From: Stutzerimonas stutzeri
GTDB taxonomy: Bacteria > Pseudomonadota > Gammaproteobacteria > Pseudomonadales > Pseudomonadaceae
Assembly: GCF_019090095.1 (NCBI RefSeq)
Contig: NZ_JAGQFP010000002.1
Span: forward strand, 620,001-684,000
Reading direction: 5' to 3'
DNA length: 64,000 nucleotides
The notes beneath the pieces were generated by a model that was not told the DNA's origin, did not search any database, and saw only the letters and a program-made list of their open reading frames with translations. Made by a program: the position numbers and the translations under genes. This document shows, in pieces, positions 36,803-47,299 of the stretch. Position 1 is the stretch's first letter, and every line of letters begins with the position of its first letter.

Positions 36803-37748
36803 CCGTCATTCCATGGCGCTCTGGCAGGGGCGTGTCGATCCCGAGGCAGACAGCGCGCGCTGGCACCAGCGCGTCCAGCCGCTCGTCGAGGGCAACCCAC
36901 CGGGACTGGCCTTGCTTGGCTTCGCCAGTGACGAGGGGGTGCGGCGCAATCATGGCCGGGTCGGCGCGGCGAATGGCCCGCTGGCGATGCGCAAGGCGCT
37001 GGCCAATCTGGCCTGGCATCGCAGCGGACCGGCCTACGATGTCGGTGACGTGGTCTGTGCCGATGGCGACCTGGAGGCTGCCCAGGCGCGTCTGGGCGAG
37101 TGTGTCGGCCGATTGCTGGAGGCCGGGCATCTGCCGATCGTACTGGGCGGCGGGCATGAAGTGGCGTTCGGCAGCTGGCAGGGCCTGGCGGCGCATTTGG
37201 GCGGCGATCGATCCGCGCAGGCCGTTCCTCCCCGCATAGGCATCATCAACTTCGATGCGCATTTCGATCTCCGCGATCCGGCCCAGGTGCATTCGTCTGG
37301 CACGCCGTTCGCGCAGATCGCCGAGCAATGCGCCATACGCGGCTGGCCCTTCGCGTACGCCTGCATCGGCGTCAGCCGTGCCAGCAACACCCGCGCCTTG
37401 TACAAGCGCGCCGCCGAATTGGATGTGCTGGTGCGCGAGGACCGTGAGATCCGCGAGGCCAGCCTGGCGGCCATCAGCACCGACCTGGATCGCTTCATCG
37501 CCGACTGCGATGCCGTCTACCTGACCATCGATATCGACGTGCTGCCCGCCTGCGAAGCCCCTGGCGTCAGCGCACCGGCTGCGCGCGGCGTGTCCTTGGC
37601 ACTGCTCGAGCCGTTGCTCGAACGCGTCCGCGACAGCGGCAAGCTGCGCCTGGCCGACCTCGCCGAGCTCAACCCCGAACACGACATCGACAGCCGCACC
37701 GCGCGGTTGGCGGCGCGTTTGATTCACCTGCTGTCCCTGACCGGCTGA
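36792..37748 (+). CDS. hutG: Formimidoylglutamase (arginase family)
   Basis: A 318-residue manganese ureohydrolase that cleaves formiminoglutamate to glutamate and formamide, ending the four-step Hut route. All metal-ligand motifs are present: [18 protein letters not shown] and TIDIDVLPA. This differs from the HutG of the five-step pathway (N-formylglutamate deformylase), which requires HutF; no hutF is present in this block. ATG 36792 has GGAGG upstream inside the end of hutI, indicating coupled translation; the longer frame from 36690 is not used. Confidence 0.95.
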   Translation: MWADRHSMALWQGRVDPEADSARWHQRVQPLVEGNPPGLALLGFASDEGVRRNHGRVGAANGPLAMRKALANLAWHRSGPAYDVGDVVCADGDLEAAQARLGECVGRLLEAGHLPIVLGGGHEVAFGSWQGLAAHLGGDRSAQAVPPRIGIINFDAHFDLRDPAQVHSSGTPFAQIAEQCAIRGWPFAYACIGVSRASNTRALYKRAAELDVLVREDREIREASLAAISTDLDRFIADCDAVYLTIDIDVLPACEAPGVSAPAARGVSLALLEPLLERVRDSGKLRLADLAELNPEHDIDSRTARLAARLIHLLSLTG

Positions 37749-37839
37749 GCCCGCGCAGCCCTTTCTCTGACAAAAACAATTACAGAGGAACCACCGATGA
37801 TGCTTTTCAGCGTTCGAGCGCTCCGCCGGGAGGACGACC

Positions 37840-39165
37840 ATGTCTGACCCGGCCACCACCCTCGTCCATGTCTCGCCGGGCCGTGCCCTGGCGCGTCTGC
37901 TCGGTTACAGCCTGATCGGGCTGCTGGTGTTTTTCGTGCCGTTCGAGATCGACGGTCGCTCGACCATCCTGCTCGATCACAGCGCCAGCGCCTTGCTCGC
38001 CCACGCGCGGCCACTGGTCATCGCGATCGCACTGCTGTTCATGCTCTACGGTGCGCTGCAACCCTGGTTCAGCGGCAGCTGGCGTGGCGACCTGACCCGC
38101 ACGGTATTCGCCGTGCTCAAGGTGTTCGGCCTGCTGATTGGCGTGGGCTATCTGTTTGGCGTCGGGCCGGCGGCCTTGTATCAGCCGGGCATGCTGCCGT
38201 TTCTGTTCGACAAGCTGGTGCTCAGCCTGGCGCTGATAGTGCCGCTCGGCGCCCTGGCGCTGGTGTTCCTGATCGGCTTCGGGCTGCTGGAGCTGGTCGG
38301 CGTGCTGATGCAACCGGTGATGCGGCCGATCTGGCGCACTCCGGGCAAGTCCGCGATCGATGCCGTGGCCTCGTTCGTCGGCAGCTACTCGGTGGGCCTG
38401 CTGATCACCGACCGCATGTACCGCCAGGGCCATTACAGCGTGCGCGAGGCGGCGATCATCGCCACCGGATTCTCCACCGTCTCGGTGCCGTTCATGGTGA
38501 TCATCGCCAAGACCCTCGGCCTGATGGACATCTGGAACCTGTATTTCTGGAGCGCGATGCTGGTGACCTTCAGCGTCACCGCCGTCAGCGCGCGCATTTA
38601 TCCGCTGTCGCGCCTGCCGTCCGAGCGCCGCCCCGAGCCGCCCCTGCCGGCCGGCGACAGCCGCATCGCCAGCGCCTGGCGCGCGGGGCTCGAACAGGCC
38701 GCCTGCGCGCCGTCGCTGCCCAGCGCACTGCGGAAAACCTTCATCGACGGGCTGCGCATGACCGCGGCGATCCTGCCGAGCATTCTCGCGGTCGGCCTGC
38801 TCGGGTTGCTGGCCGCCAAGTACACCCCGCTGTTCGATGCCATCGGCCTGCTGCTGTACCCGCTGACCTGGCTGTTCGGCCTCGAGCAGCCAATGGCGGT
38901 GGCCGGTGCGATCTCCTCGGGTCTGGCCGAGATGTTCCTGCCGGCGATGCTGCTGAGGGACGCCGAGGCACAGGTCAAGTTCGTCACCGCGATCGTCTCG
39001 GTGAGCAGTGTGCTGTTCCTGTCCGCCTCGATCCCCTGTGTGCTCGCCACCCGAATCCCCCTGCGTTTGCGCGACCTCCTGCTGGTCTGGCTGCAACGCA
39101 CCCTGTTGAGCCTGGCCTTCAGCATTCCGCTGGCCCACCTGGCGCATTACCTGGGCTGGCTGTAA
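37840..39165 (+). CDS. YjiH-like membrane protein in the hut operon
   Basis: A 441-residue protein with about 10-11 membrane segments resembling the YjiH family, which has nucleoside-recognition (Gate) domains. The segment [38 protein letters not shown] (about 187-224) is the recognisable core. Function of the family is not established. Its place inside the hut operon suggests transport of histidine, urocanate or a breakdown product such as formamide. CGGGAGGACGACC before ATG 37840 gives a good ribosome site. The 91-bp gap before it contains AGAGGA and a minor ATG but no other gene. Confidence 0.75.
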   Translation: MSDPATTLVHVSPGRALARLLGYSLIGLLVFFVPFEIDGRSTILLDHSASALLAHARPLVIAIALLFMLYGALQPWFSGSWRGDLTRTVFAVLKVFGLLIGVGYLFGVGPAALYQPGMLPFLFDKLVLSLALIVPLGALALVFLIGFGLLELVGVLMQPVMRPIWRTPGKSAIDAVASFVGSYSVGLLITDRMYRQGHYSVREAAIIATGFSTVSVPFMVIIAKTLGLMDIWNLYFWSAMLVTFSVTAVSARIYPLSRLPSERRPEPPLPAGDSRIASAWRAGLEQAACAPSLPSALRKTFIDGLRMTAAILPSILAVGLLGLLAAKYTPLFDAIGLLLYPLTWLFGLEQPMAVAGAISSGLAEMFLPAMLLRDAEAQVKFVTAIVSVSSVLFLSASIPCVLATRIPLRLRDLLLVWLQRTLLSLAFSIPLAHLAHYLGWL

Positions 39166-39203
39166 CGCCTGCCGCTTCCGAGTTTGTCAAAGAGGACCCT
39201 GAA

Positions 39204-40886
39204 ATGACCCGTTTCCGCGACACCGAAATCCGCGCCGCCCGCGGCACCACCCTGACCGCCAAAAGCTGGCTCACCGAAGCGCCGCTGCGCCTGCTGATGA
39301 ATAACCTCGACCCGGAAGTGGCCGAGAACCCCAAGGAGCTGGTCGTGTATGGCGGCATCGGCCGTGCCGCACGCAACTGGGAGTGTTTCGACAAGATCGT
39401 CGAGGTGCTGACCCGCCTGGAAGACAACCAGAGCCTGCTGATCCAGTCTGGCAAGCCTGTCGGCGTCTTCGAAACCCACAAGGATGCGCCGCGGGTGCTG
39501 CTGGCCAACTCCAATCTGGTGCCGCATTGGGCGAACTGGGAGCACTTCAACGAACTGGATCGCAAGGGCCTGGCCATGTACGGGCAGATGACCGCTGGCA
39601 GCTGGATCTACATCGGCAGCCAGGGCATCGTCCAGGGCACCTATGAAACCTTCGTCGAGGCCGGCCGCCAGCACTATGGTGGCGACCTCAAGGGCCGCTG
39701 GGTACTGACCGCCGGCCTGGGTGGCATGGGCGGCGCGCAGCCACTGGCCGCTACCCTGGCCGGGGCCTGCTCGTTGAATATCGAGTGCCAGCAGAGCCGT
39801 ATCGATTTCCGCCTGAAGACCCGCTACGTCGACGAGCAGGCCAACGACCTCGACGACGCCCTGGCGCGTATCGACAAGTACACCGGTGAAGGCAAGGCGA
39901 TCTCCATCGCGCTGTGTGGCAACGCCGCCGAGATCCTTCCGGAACTGGTACGTCGCGGCGTGCGGCCGGACATGGTCACCGACCAGACCAGCGCCCACGA
40001 CCCGCGCCACGGCTATCTGCCGATCGGCTGGAGCTGGGACGAATACGTCGCCCGCGGTAAGACCGAAGAAGAGGCGGTGGTCAAGGCCGCGCGTCAGTCC
40101 ATGGCGGTGCACGTGCGGGCCATGCTGGACTTCCAGAAGATGGGCGTGCCGACCTTCGACTACGGCAACAACATCCGTCAGATGGCGCTGGAGGAGGGCG
40201 TCGACCACGCGTTCGACTTCCCCGGTTTCGTGCCGGCCTACATCCGCCCGCTGTTCTGCCAGGGCATCGGCCCGTTCCGCTGGGTAGCGCTGTCCGGCGA
40301 TCCCGAGGACATCTACAAGACCGACGCCAAGGTCAAGGAGCTGATCCCCGACGACGCGCACCTGCACAACTGGCTGGACATGGCCCGCGAGCGCATCAGC
40401 TTCCAGGGCTTGCCGGCACGCATCTGCTGGGTCGGCCTGAAGGATCGGGCGCGCCTGGCCCAGGCCTTCAACGACATGGTCGCCAGTGGTGAGCTGAAGG
40501 CGCCGATCGTGATCGGTCGCGACCACTTGGACTCCGGCTCCGTGGCCAGCCCCAACCGCGAGACCGAGGCGATGCAGGACGGCTCCGACGCCGTCTCCGA
40601 TTGGCCGCTGCTCAACGCCCTGCTCAACACCGCCGGTGGCGCCACCTGGGTTTCGTTGCACCACGGCGGCGGCGTCGGCATGGGCTATTCGCAGCACGCC
40701 GGGGTAGTCATCGTCGCTGACGGTACGCCAGAAGCCCGGGCCCGTCTCGGACGGGTGCTGCGCAACGATCCGGGGACCGGGGTGATGCGTCACGCCGACG
40801 CGGGTTACGACATCGCCATTCAGTGCGCCGGCGAGCAAGGACTCGACTTGCCGATGGTCGCCGCTACCCAAGGAGCCGACGCATGA
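39204..40886 (+). CDS. hutU: Urocanate hydratase
   Basis: A 560-residue NAD-dependent urocanase that hydrates urocanate to imidazolone propionate, step two of histidine catabolism. Landmarks are [11 protein letters not shown], the NAD-binding [35 protein letters not shown] and the C-terminal [16 protein letters not shown]. Length matches other bacterial urocanases (about 555-560). Its stop overlaps the hutH start (ATGA), so the two are coupled. Confidence 0.98.
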   Translation: MTRFRDTEIRAARGTTLTAKSWLTEAPLRLLMNNLDPEVAENPKELVVYGGIGRAARNWECFDKIVEVLTRLEDNQSLLIQSGKPVGVFETHKDAPRVLLANSNLVPHWANWEHFNELDRKGLAMYGQMTAGSWIYIGSQGIVQGTYETFVEAGRQHYGGDLKGRWVLTAGLGGMGGAQPLAATLAGACSLNIECQQSRIDFRLKTRYVDEQANDLDDALARIDKYTGEGKAISIALCGNAAEILPELVRRGVRPDMVTDQTSAHDPRHGYLPIGWSWDEYVARGKTEEEAVVKAARQSMAVHVRAMLDFQKMGVPTFDYGNNIRQMALEEGVDHAFDFPGFVPAYIRPLFCQGIGPFRWVALSGDPEDIYKTDAKVKELIPDDAHLHNWLDMARERISFQGLPARICWVGLKDRARLAQAFNDMVASGELKAPIVIGRDHLDSGSVASPNRETEAMQDGSDAVSDWPLLNALLNTAGGATWVSLHHGGGVGMGYSQHAGVVIVADGTPEARARLGRVLRNDPGTGVMRHADAGYDIAIQCAGEQGLDLPMVAATQGADA

Positions 40887-42421
40887 GCCTGTTCAACCTG
40901 ATTCCGGGCCAATTGACCCTGGCCCAGCTGCGCGCGGCCTACCACGCACCCCTCCAGCTGCGGCTGGACGACAGCGCCCACGCCGCGGTCGAGGCCAGCG
41001 TTGCCTGCGTCAACGCGATCATCAGCGAAGGCCGCACCGCTTATGGCATCAATACCGGTTTCGGCCTGCTGGCCTCGACCCGCATCGCCAGCGAAGACCT
41101 GGAAAAGCTGCAGCGCTCTCTGGTGCTGTCGCATGCCGCCGGGATTGGCGAGCCGCTGGACGACGCCATGGTGCGGCTGATCATGCTGCTCAAGGTCAAC
41201 AGCCTGGCGCGCGGGTTCTCCGGCATTCGCCTAAAAGTCATCGAGGCGCTGATCGCCATGATCAATGCCGAGGTCTACCCGCATATTCCGTTGAAGGGGT
41301 CGGTCGGGGCTTCCGGTGACCTGGCGCCGTTGGCGCATATGTCGCTGGTGCTGCTCGGTGAAGGTCGGGCGCGTTACCAGGGTCAGTGGCTACCGGCCCG
41401 GGAGGCGCTGGCGGTGGCCGGGCTCGAACCCATGACCCTGGCCGCCAAGGAAGGCCTGGCCTTGCTCAACGGCACCCAGGTCTCCACCGCCTACGCCTTG
41501 CGGGGGCTGTTCGAGGCCGAGGACCTATTCGCCGCGGCCACCGTGTGCGGCGGGCTGACCGTCGAGGCGGCGCTGGGCTCGCGGGCTCCGTTCGATGCCC
41601 GCATTCATGCCGCGCGCGGTCAGCGTGGGCAGATCGATGCGGCGAGCGCGTTCCGCCACCTGCTCGGCGACAGCAGCGAAGTCGGCCACTCCCACGAGGC
41701 CTGCGACAAGGTGCAGGACCCGTACTCGCTGCGCTGCCAGCCGCAGGTCATGGGCGCCTGCCTGACGCAGTTGCGCCAGGCCGCCGAGGTGCTGGCGGTG
41801 GAAGCCAATGCGGTCTCCGACAATCCGCTGGTGTTCGCCGCCGAAGGCGATGTGATCTCCGGGGGCAACTTCCATGCGGAACCGGTGGCCATGGCCGCCG
41901 ACAACATCGCCCTGGCGATCGCCGAAATCGGCGCGCTGAGCGAGCGGCGTACTTCGCTGATGATGGACAAGCACATGTCGCAGCTGCCGCCGTTCCTGGT
42001 GGCCAATGGCGGGGTCAACTCCGGATTCATGATCGCCCAGGTCACCGCCGCGGCCCTGGCCAGCGAGAACAAGGCTCTGGCGCACCCGCACAGCGTCGAC
42101 AGCCTGCCGACCTCGGCGAACCAGGAAGACCACGTCTCCATGGCCCCGGCTGCCGGCAAGCGGCTGTGGGAGATGGCCGCCAACACCCGAGGCGTGCTGG
42201 CCATCGAGTGGCTGGGTGCCTGTCAGGGGCTGGATTTCCGTGAGGGCCTGAAAAGCTCGCCGTTGCTCGAGCGGGCGCGCCAGGTGCTGCGGGCCAAGGT
42301 GCCCTACTACGTGGAAGACCGCTTCTTCGCGCCGGACATCGCCGCGGCCGATGCTTTGCTCGCCGAGCGCGTACTCAACCCCTTGATGCCCAACGGGCTG
42401 TTGCCTTCGCTGAACCAGTGA
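40883..42421 (+). CDS. hutH: Histidine ammonia-lyase
   Basis: A 512-residue lyase that removes ammonia from L-histidine to give urocanate, the first step and the inducer of HutC regulons. The self-formed MIO cofactor derives from Ala143-Ser144-Gly145 in [14 protein letters not shown]. Other conserved parts are NTGFGLLA and [17 protein letters not shown]. The frame extends upstream to 40823, but [13 protein letters not shown] at 40883, overlapping the hutU stop, is the normal start. Followed by a hairpin and the transporter gene. Confidence 0.98.
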   Translation: MSLFNLIPGQLTLAQLRAAYHAPLQLRLDDSAHAAVEASVACVNAIISEGRTAYGINTGFGLLASTRIASEDLEKLQRSLVLSHAAGIGEPLDDAMVRLIMLLKVNSLARGFSGIRLKVIEALIAMINAEVYPHIPLKGSVGASGDLAPLAHMSLVLLGEGRARYQGQWLPAREALAVAGLEPMTLAAKEGLALLNGTQVSTAYALRGLFEAEDLFAAATVCGGLTVEAALGSRAPFDARIHAARGQRGQIDAASAFRHLLGDSSEVGHSHEACDKVQDPYSLRCQPQVMGACLTQLRQAAEVLAVEANAVSDNPLVFAAEGDVISGGNFHAEPVAMAADNIALAIAEIGALSERRTSLMMDKHMSQLPPFLVANGGVNSGFMIAQVTAAALASENKALAHPHSVDSLPTSANQEDHVSMAPAAGKRLWEMAANTRGVLAIEWLGACQGLDFREGLKSSPLLERARQVLRAKVPYYVEDRFFAPDIAAADALLAERVLNPLMPNGLLPSLNQ

Positions 42422-42437
42422 CGCTGTGACGTCTTCC

Positions 42438-42460
42438 TGGCCTGTACGCGGTGCAGGCCA
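42438..42460 (+). promoter_or_regulatory. Intercistronic hairpin between hutH and the transporter
   Basis: TGGCCTG ... CAGGCCA, a 7-bp stem with a 9-base loop, 16 bp after hutH. It has no T-run and may tune mRNA stability between hutH and the transporter. Confidence 0.35.
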
Positions 42461-42508
42461 AGGGGACCTTTTGCCGCAAAACAACAATAAAAACCGAAAG
42501 GAACTCTC

Positions 42509-43849
42509 ATGAATTCAATTGTTCTGGCCGTATTGGCCATGGTCACGCTGTCGATGATGCGGGTCTCGGTGGTCTTCGCCCTGGTGATCTCCGCGGTAAT
42601 CGGCGGGCTGACCGCGGGGATGCCTATCGAGGCGATCATCGAGGCCTTCAACGAGGGCCTCGGCGGAGGCGCCTCGGTGGCTCTGGCGTACGCGACCCTG
42701 GGCGCGTTCGCCGTGGCCCTGTCGCGTACCGGTATCGCCCAGCGATTGTCGGCCCGGGTCGTCGAGCACCTAGGGCACAGCCGCCACAAGTCCGGTGAGC
42801 TGGCGCTGGTCAAGTGGATCATGCTGGCCAGCCTGGTGCTGGCCGGGTTCGCCGCCGAAACCGTGATTCCGGTGCATATCGCCTTTATCCCGATCCTGGT
42901 GCCGCCCCTGTTGCACGTGATGAATCGCCTGCAACTGGACCGACGCCTGACCGCCTGTGCGATCACCTTCGCCATTACCGTGACCTACATGGCATTGCCG
43001 ATCGGCTTTGGCACCATCTTCCTCAACGATATCCTCATCGGCAACGTCAACCAGGCCGGCGCCGTCCAAGGGTTGACGGTCAGCCGCGAGATGGCGCCCC
43101 AGGCGATGGCAATCCCGGCGCTGGGCATGGTCTTCGGGCTGGCGATCGCCGCGTTCAGCTACCGCCGCAAGCGGGTCTATCAGGAACTGCCGGTCGCCGG
43201 CGAGCACCTGAGCAGCAGCGCCAGGCCCTTGAGCTTGCGCCAGCTCGGACTGATCGCCCTCGCCCTGCTGCTGGCGCTGGGTGTGCAGCTGTGGAGCGGT
43301 TCGATGGTGTTCGGCGGCCTGGTCGGCTTCGCGGTGATTTCCATCAGCGGGGTGATCCGCTGGGATGAACAGGACGACGTGTTCACCCAGGGCATGCGCC
43401 TGATGGCGCTGGTGGGGTTCATCATGATTGCCGCGGCCGGTTTCGCGGCGGTGATGAAGGCCACCGGAGAGATCCCCAGCCTGGTCAGCAGTTCGGCAGA
43501 GCTGATCGGCAACAATCGCGGCATGGCGGCGCTGATCATGCTGCTGGTGGGGCTGTTGATTACCATCGGCATCGGCTCGTCGTTTTCCACGGTGCCGATC
43601 ATCGCCTCGATCTATGTGCCCCTGGGGCTGGGCTTCGGCTTCTCGCCGCTGGCGATCATTGCGTTGGTCGGAACTGCCGCGGCGCTCGGCGACGCCGGTT
43701 CGCCCGCATCGGATTCGACCCTCGGGCCCACTGCGGGGCTCAATGCCGACGGCCAGCATGACCACATCTGGGACACCGTGGTACCGACCTTCCTGCACTT
43801 CAACCTGCCGCTGATCGCGGCCGGTTGGCTGGCGGCCATGGTGCTCTGA
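42509..43849 (+). CDS. Na+/H+ antiporter-like transporter, candidate histidine or urocanate permease
   Basis: A 446-residue protein with about 11-12 membrane segments in the ion-transporter superfamily (Na+/H+ antiporter NhaC-like family). The GTAAALGDAGSPASDSTLGP motif near residue 390-410 is characteristic. Genes of this type occur in hut operons of several bacteria, where uptake of histidine or urocanate is assumed. Operon position between hutH and hutC supports substrate import, but ion exchange cannot be excluded. GAAAGGAA precedes ATG 42509. Confidence 0.8.
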   Translation: MNSIVLAVLAMVTLSMMRVSVVFALVISAVIGGLTAGMPIEAIIEAFNEGLGGGASVALAYATLGAFAVALSRTGIAQRLSARVVEHLGHSRHKSGELALVKWIMLASLVLAGFAAETVIPVHIAFIPILVPPLLHVMNRLQLDRRLTACAITFAITVTYMALPIGFGTIFLNDILIGNVNQAGAVQGLTVSREMAPQAMAIPALGMVFGLAIAAFSYRRKRVYQELPVAGEHLSSSARPLSLRQLGLIALALLLALGVQLWSGSMVFGGLVGFAVISISGVIRWDEQDDVFTQGMRLMALVGFIMIAAAGFAAVMKATGEIPSLVSSSAELIGNNRGMAALIMLLVGLLITIGIGSSFSTVPIIASIYVPLGLGFGFSPLAIIALVGTAAALGDAGSPASDSTLGPTAGLNADGQHDHIWDTVVPTFLHFNLPLIAAGWLAAMVL

Positions 43850-43933
43850 TCGTCCGGGCGCGCTCGGGTCCCTGCACCTCGGTCACGGTGAACGTTATCA
43901 TCCGCGCATCGCGTCGACTTTAAGGGGGCCTGA

Positions 43934-44677
43934 GTGGCCAGCAACACACCGCGCTACCGGGTCATCGAGCAGTACCTGCTCGAGCGCATCAACGCCGGCG
44001 ACTTTCCGGTCAATCACCAGATCCCAGCGGAGGAGCAGCTGGCGCGGGATTTCGGCGTCAGCCGGATGACCGCCAACAAGGCTATCCGCGACCTGGTGCA
44101 GAAGGGCTACCTGATCCGCCAGGCCGGACTCGGCACCTTCGTCACCGATCGCAAGGCCGAGTCTTCGCTGCATGAGGTGCTGAACATCGCGGCCGAGGTC
44201 AGGGGGCGCGGCAACGAGTACAGCAACCTGATACTGCGCTGCGAGGCGATCGAGGCGGACGACGAGGTCGCCCTGCGGCTCGGCGTGCGGGTCGGCACGC
44301 CGACCTTCCACAGCATTCTGGTGCACCGCGAGAACGGCCTGCCGATCCAGCTGGAGGATCGCTACGTCAACCCGCGCTGGGTACCCGATTACCTCAAGAC
44401 CGATTTCGCCCGGCACACGCCCAACGAGGTGCTGGTTGCGGCCTGCCCGATCTCCGACGTCGAACACGTGGTCGAAGCCGTGCTGGTCGATCGTCAGACC
44501 GCCGAATGGCTGGCCATGGACCCGGCGACGCCGTGTCTGAGCATGATCCGCCGGACCTGGTCCGAGGATCACCTGGTCAGCTACGCGCGGCTGATTCATC
44601 CCGGCGATCGCTACAAGCTACGCTCGGCACTCGGGCCGCGGGACTTCGCCTCGGCCTCGCCGCGACGCGGCAGCTGA
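43934..44677 (+). CDS. hutC: HutC, GntR-family repressor of histidine utilisation
   Basis: A 247-residue repressor with an N-terminal GntR winged helix (about 6-70; FGVSRMTANKAIRDLVQKGYL) and a C-terminal UTRA ligand domain that binds urocanate. Start is GTG 43934 with AAGGGGG upstream. As last gene of the operon it is likely autoregulated by the two palindromes before hutI. In many Pseudomonas hutC stands apart or divergent, so its place here differs. The product should release DNA when urocanate accumulates. Confidence 0.95.
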   Translation: MASNTPRYRVIEQYLLERINAGDFPVNHQIPAEEQLARDFGVSRMTANKAIRDLVQKGYLIRQAGLGTFVTDRKAESSLHEVLNIAAEVRGRGNEYSNLILRCEAIEADDEVALRLGVRVGTPTFHSILVHRENGLPIQLEDRYVNPRWVPDYLKTDFARHTPNEVLVAACPISDVEHVVEAVLVDRQTAEWLAMDPATPCLSMIRRTWSEDHLVSYARLIHPGDRYKLRSALGPRDFASASPRRGS

Positions 44678-44686
44678 GGCATCCGC

Positions 44687-44707
44687 CCCGGCCGTTCGAG
44701 GGCCGGG
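44687..44707 (+). terminator. Hairpin after hutC
   Basis: CCCGGCC-GTTCGAG-GGCCGGG, a 7-bp stem 9 bp after the hutC stop. There is no T-run, so it may only be a weak terminator of the hut operon. Confidence 0.4.
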
Positions 44708-44789
44708 CTAGGCAGCCCGCAGCGCCACCGATCGCGGCGAGTCCCGCCCGCAAGCGCTATTTGGAACACCACTCGACAAGGGGGGCTAT

Positions 44790-45152
44790 ATGTTCAGACC
44801 GGGTCACGCGGAGATCAGTCGACTGGCATCGCCAGTGCTCCCCGGGTACCACCTGGTGCTCGATTACCACGTCGAGGGACCGGAAAACAGACCGGAGTGG
44901 GCCTGCTTCCATCTGCACGGGCAGGTCGATGAAACGCCGATCGACGAGCATTTCTCGATGCACCGGGACGTGGCGTTCAATTTCCTGCAGCGCATCCATC
45001 AGTGTTTGCGCAAGCGAGGCGTGAACCTGCATGCCGATGTGCTGTTCGGGCTCCATGCCGACTACGATCCGCTGTTCGAGGACCTGCGCCACCAGCTGCA
45101 CGGTACGCCCGGGGAGCCGGTGGATCTCGATCGGTTTCTGCGCGAAGAGTGA
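44790..45152 (+). CDS. DUF5064-like small protein, function unknown
   Basis: A 120-residue soluble acidic protein with patterns I associate with DUF5064 of Pseudomonas (MFRPGH start, HRDVAFNFL, PLFEDLRHQL). No signal peptide, membrane segment or catalytic motif is visible. It is expressed alone between hutC (113 bp away) and the convergent DUF3392 gene, 6 bp from its stop. GGGGG precedes the ATG. The name depends on memory of the family, so confidence is moderate. Confidence 0.65.
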   Translation: MFRPGHAEISRLASPVLPGYHLVLDYHVEGPENRPEWACFHLHGQVDETPIDEHFSMHRDVAFNFLQRIHQCLRKRGVNLHADVLFGLHADYDPLFEDLRHQLHGTPGEPVDLDRFLREE

Positions 45153-45158
45153 TGCCGC

Positions 45159-45482
45159 TCAGTTGCGGTCGGCCACCACGCCAATGATGAACAGCAGGAG
45201 CAATAGCACCGGGGCGAGGGTGTAGTTGTTGAACTGGGCCAGGCCCTTGGCCAGCCAGGGGCTCAGGTAGATGATGCCCAGGCCGTAGACCACGGCGCAG
45301 AACACCACGAAGGCGAGCGTACGCAGGACGAAATTGAGGCCGCCGATGTTCTTCTGCACCCAGGCATTGAGTGCCGGCCCGAACAGCACGAACAGGGTCG
45401 CCATGACCGCCAGTGAGATGTCGAACAGATGATGCCGGCTCCAGCGCGACAGGGTGGCGATGAGGTCGAGTACAAGATCCAT
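45159..45482 (-). CDS. DUF3392 family membrane protein
   Basis: A 107-residue protein with three hydrophobic segments (about 20-40, 52-72, 84-103) and the SRWSRHHLFDISLAVMAT start typical of DUF3392. Role unknown. It lies 9 bp downstream of hemW and follows the rdgB-hemW genes in the same direction, as in other Pseudomonas. Confidence 0.85.
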   Translation of the reverse strand: MDLVLDLIATLSRWSRHHLFDISLAVMATLFVLFGPALNAWVQKNIGGLNFVLRTLAFVVFCAVVYGLGIIYLSPWLAKGLAQFNNYTLAPVLLLLLFIIGVVADRN

Positions 45483-45491
45483 GCGGGGTCC

Positions 45492-46706
45492 TTAGGGCAG
45501 GAAAAGCTGTAGCAGGTCGTTGAGAAATAGCTGGCCCTTGGCCGTGGCGACCAGGCGCTGCGGATCGCGCTCCAGCAGTCCACGCGCTTCGGCTTCGTGG
45601 CGGCCTTGGGCGAGCAGCGTCGTCGAAAGGCCGGTGCGTTCAGTGAACAACGCTGCCGGCACGCCGTCGGTGAGGCGCAGCACATTCATCAGAAATTCGA
45701 AGGGCAGTTCATCGTCGTGCAGAACGTTCTCGCCGGCGCGAAAACGCTTGGCCGGGTCCAGATAATCCTTGGGCAGGCGGGTCTTCCAGGTCCGGCGAAT
45801 CTGCCCGTCTGGGCTGCTCGCCTTGCCGTGGGCGCCGGCACCGAGGCCGAGGAAATCACCAAAGGTCCAGTAGTTGAGGTTGTGGCGCGCCTGATGCCCC
45901 GGCTGGGCATAGGCCGAGGTTTCGTACTGGCGGTAACCGTGCTCGGCGAGCAGCGTCTGACCCGCCTCCTGGATGTCCCACAGGGTCTCGTCTTCAGGGA
46001 GCACGGGCGGCTTGCTCCAGAACTCGGTGTTGGGCTCGACCGTCAGCTGGTACCAGGACAGGTGCGTCGGTTGCTGGGCGATGGCGATGCGCAGATCGCC
46101 CAGCGCATCGTCCAGGCTCTGGTCGGGCAAGCCGTGCATCAGGTCCAGGTTGAAGTTGTCGAAACCCGCCGCACGCGCCATATCAGCGGCGCGCACCGCT
46201 TCGTCGCCGTCGTGGATACGTCCCAGCGCCTTCAGCTTGGCCGCCTGGAAGCTCTGCACGCCGATCGACAACCGATTGATCCCCAGGCTTCGGTAGTCAC
46301 GGAATTTCGCCTGTTCGAAGGTGCCCGGGTTGGCTTCCAGGGTGATCTCGATGTCGGCGGCGAAACCGACCCGTTGTTCCAGCCCCTCGAGAATCCGGCC
46401 CAACGCCTGGGCGGAAAACAGGCTCGGGGTACCGCCACCGAAGAAGATCGAGCTGAGTCTGCGTCCGTGCGCCTGCTCCAGCTCGGCGTCCAGATCAGCG
46501 AGCACTGCCGCGACATAGGCGTCTTCAGGCAGAGTGGGGCCGGCGGCGTGAGAATTGAAGTCGCAATAGGGACACTTACGCACGCACCAGGGAATATGGA
46601 CGTAGGCCGCCAGCGGCGGCAGCTGGAAGCTGGCAGCCGGGAGATGGAGGCTGTCCGTGTGCTTTTCGCTTCCAGCGTTCAGCTTCTGGCTTCCGGCTTC
46701 GCTCAT
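45492..46706 (-). CDS. hemW: Radical SAM heme chaperone HemW
   Basis: A 404-residue radical SAM protein related to HemN, which in E. coli delivers heme to the respiratory chain rather than oxidising coproporphyrinogen. The cluster motif CVRKCPYC places Cys41, Cys45 and Cys48, with [10 protein letters not shown] before it. GGGTPSLF and TLEANPG follow. Its ATG overlaps the rdgB stop (ATGA). About 25 residues precede the usual start of the domain. This stretch ([10 protein letters not shown], then [10 protein letters not shown]) is coded by a repeat-like sequence and is the only start possible without a shorter non-ATG one. Confidence 0.92.
   Translation of the reverse strand: MSEAGSQKLNAGSEKHTDSLHLPAASFQLPPLAAYVHIPWCVRKCPYCDFNSHAAGPTLPEDAYVAAVLADLDAELEQAHGRRLSSIFFGGGTPSLFSAQALGRILEGLEQRVGFAADIEITLEANPGTFEQAKFRDYRSLGINRLSIGVQSFQAAKLKALGRIHDGDEAVRAADMARAAGFDNFNLDLMHGLPDQSLDDALGDLRIAIAQQPTHLSWYQLTVEPNTEFWSKPPVLPEDETLWDIQEAGQTLLAEHGYRQYETSAYAQPGHQARHNLNYWTFGDFLGLGAGAHGKASSPDGQIRRTWKTRLPKDYLDPAKRFRAGENVLHDDELPFEFLMNVLRLTDGVPAALFTERTGLSTTLLAQGRHEAEARGLLERDPQRLVATAKGQLFLNDLLQLFLP
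46615..46700. repeat. AGCTGGAAGC-like inverted repeats inside the hemW 5' end
   Basis: Copies of AGCTGGAAGCTGG (46620-46632) face GCTTCCAGCG, CAGCTTCTGG and GGCTTCCGGC (46667-46699). Such AAGCTGGAAGC families are common between Pseudomonas genes. Here they are translated as the N-terminal extension of HemW. Confidence 0.6.
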
Positions 46707-47299
46707 GCGATACCCAGGCGCTGCTTGAGCAGGGCCATGGCACGGGCGCGGTGACTGATCTGGTTCTTGTCCTGTGGGGCCAGCTCGGCGCTCGAGCAGT
46801 TGCGCTCGGGCACCCAGAACAGCGGGTCATAGCCAAAGCCGTGCTCGCCCTGTGGGGCGTGCAGGATGCGGCCATGCCAGAGCCCCTCGCAGAGTATCGG
46901 CAGCGGATCGTCGGCATGGCGCACCAGCGCCAGCGCGCAGACGAACTGCGCACCCCGTTCGGCATCGGGTACCTGCCGAAGCGCATCCAGCAGCTTGGCA
47001 TTGTTGGCGGCATCGCCTTGGCCATCGGCATAGCGGGCCGAGTAGATGCCCGGCGCGCCGCCGAGATGATCGACCGCCAATCCCGAGTCGTCGGCCAGCG
47101 CGGGCAGGCCAGACACCCTGGCCGCATTGCGCGCCTTGAGGATCGCGTTCTCGACGAACGACAACCCGGTTTCCTCGGGCTCCACGTCGCTGAATTCGCC
47201 CACCGAGCGCACGCGAATCGCGTGGCCCAGCATGGCTTGCAGTTCCTTGAGTTTGCCGGCGTTGTGGCTGGCCAGCACCAGTTCGTTGAAAGGCATCAT
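46703..47299 (-). CDS. rdgB: dITP/XTP pyrophosphatase (RdgB/HAM1)
   Basis: A 198-residue house-cleaning enzyme that hydrolyses dITP, ITP and XTP to the monophosphates, guarding DNA. The [12 protein letters not shown] start, [22 protein letters not shown] and the GFGYDPLFW motif are diagnostic. ATG 47299 or the next codon at 47296 can start; it overlaps the stop of the DUF4426 gene. Transcribed with hemW and DUF3392. Confidence 0.96.
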   Translation of the reverse strand: MMPFNELVLASHNAGKLKELQAMLGHAIRVRSVGEFSDVEPEETGLSFVENAILKARNAARVSGLPALADDSGLAVDHLGGAPGIYSARYADGQGDAANNAKLLDALRQVPDAERGAQFVCALALVRHADDPLPILCEGLWHGRILHAPQGEHGFGYDPLFWVPERNCSSAELAPQDKNQISHRARAMALLKQRLGIA

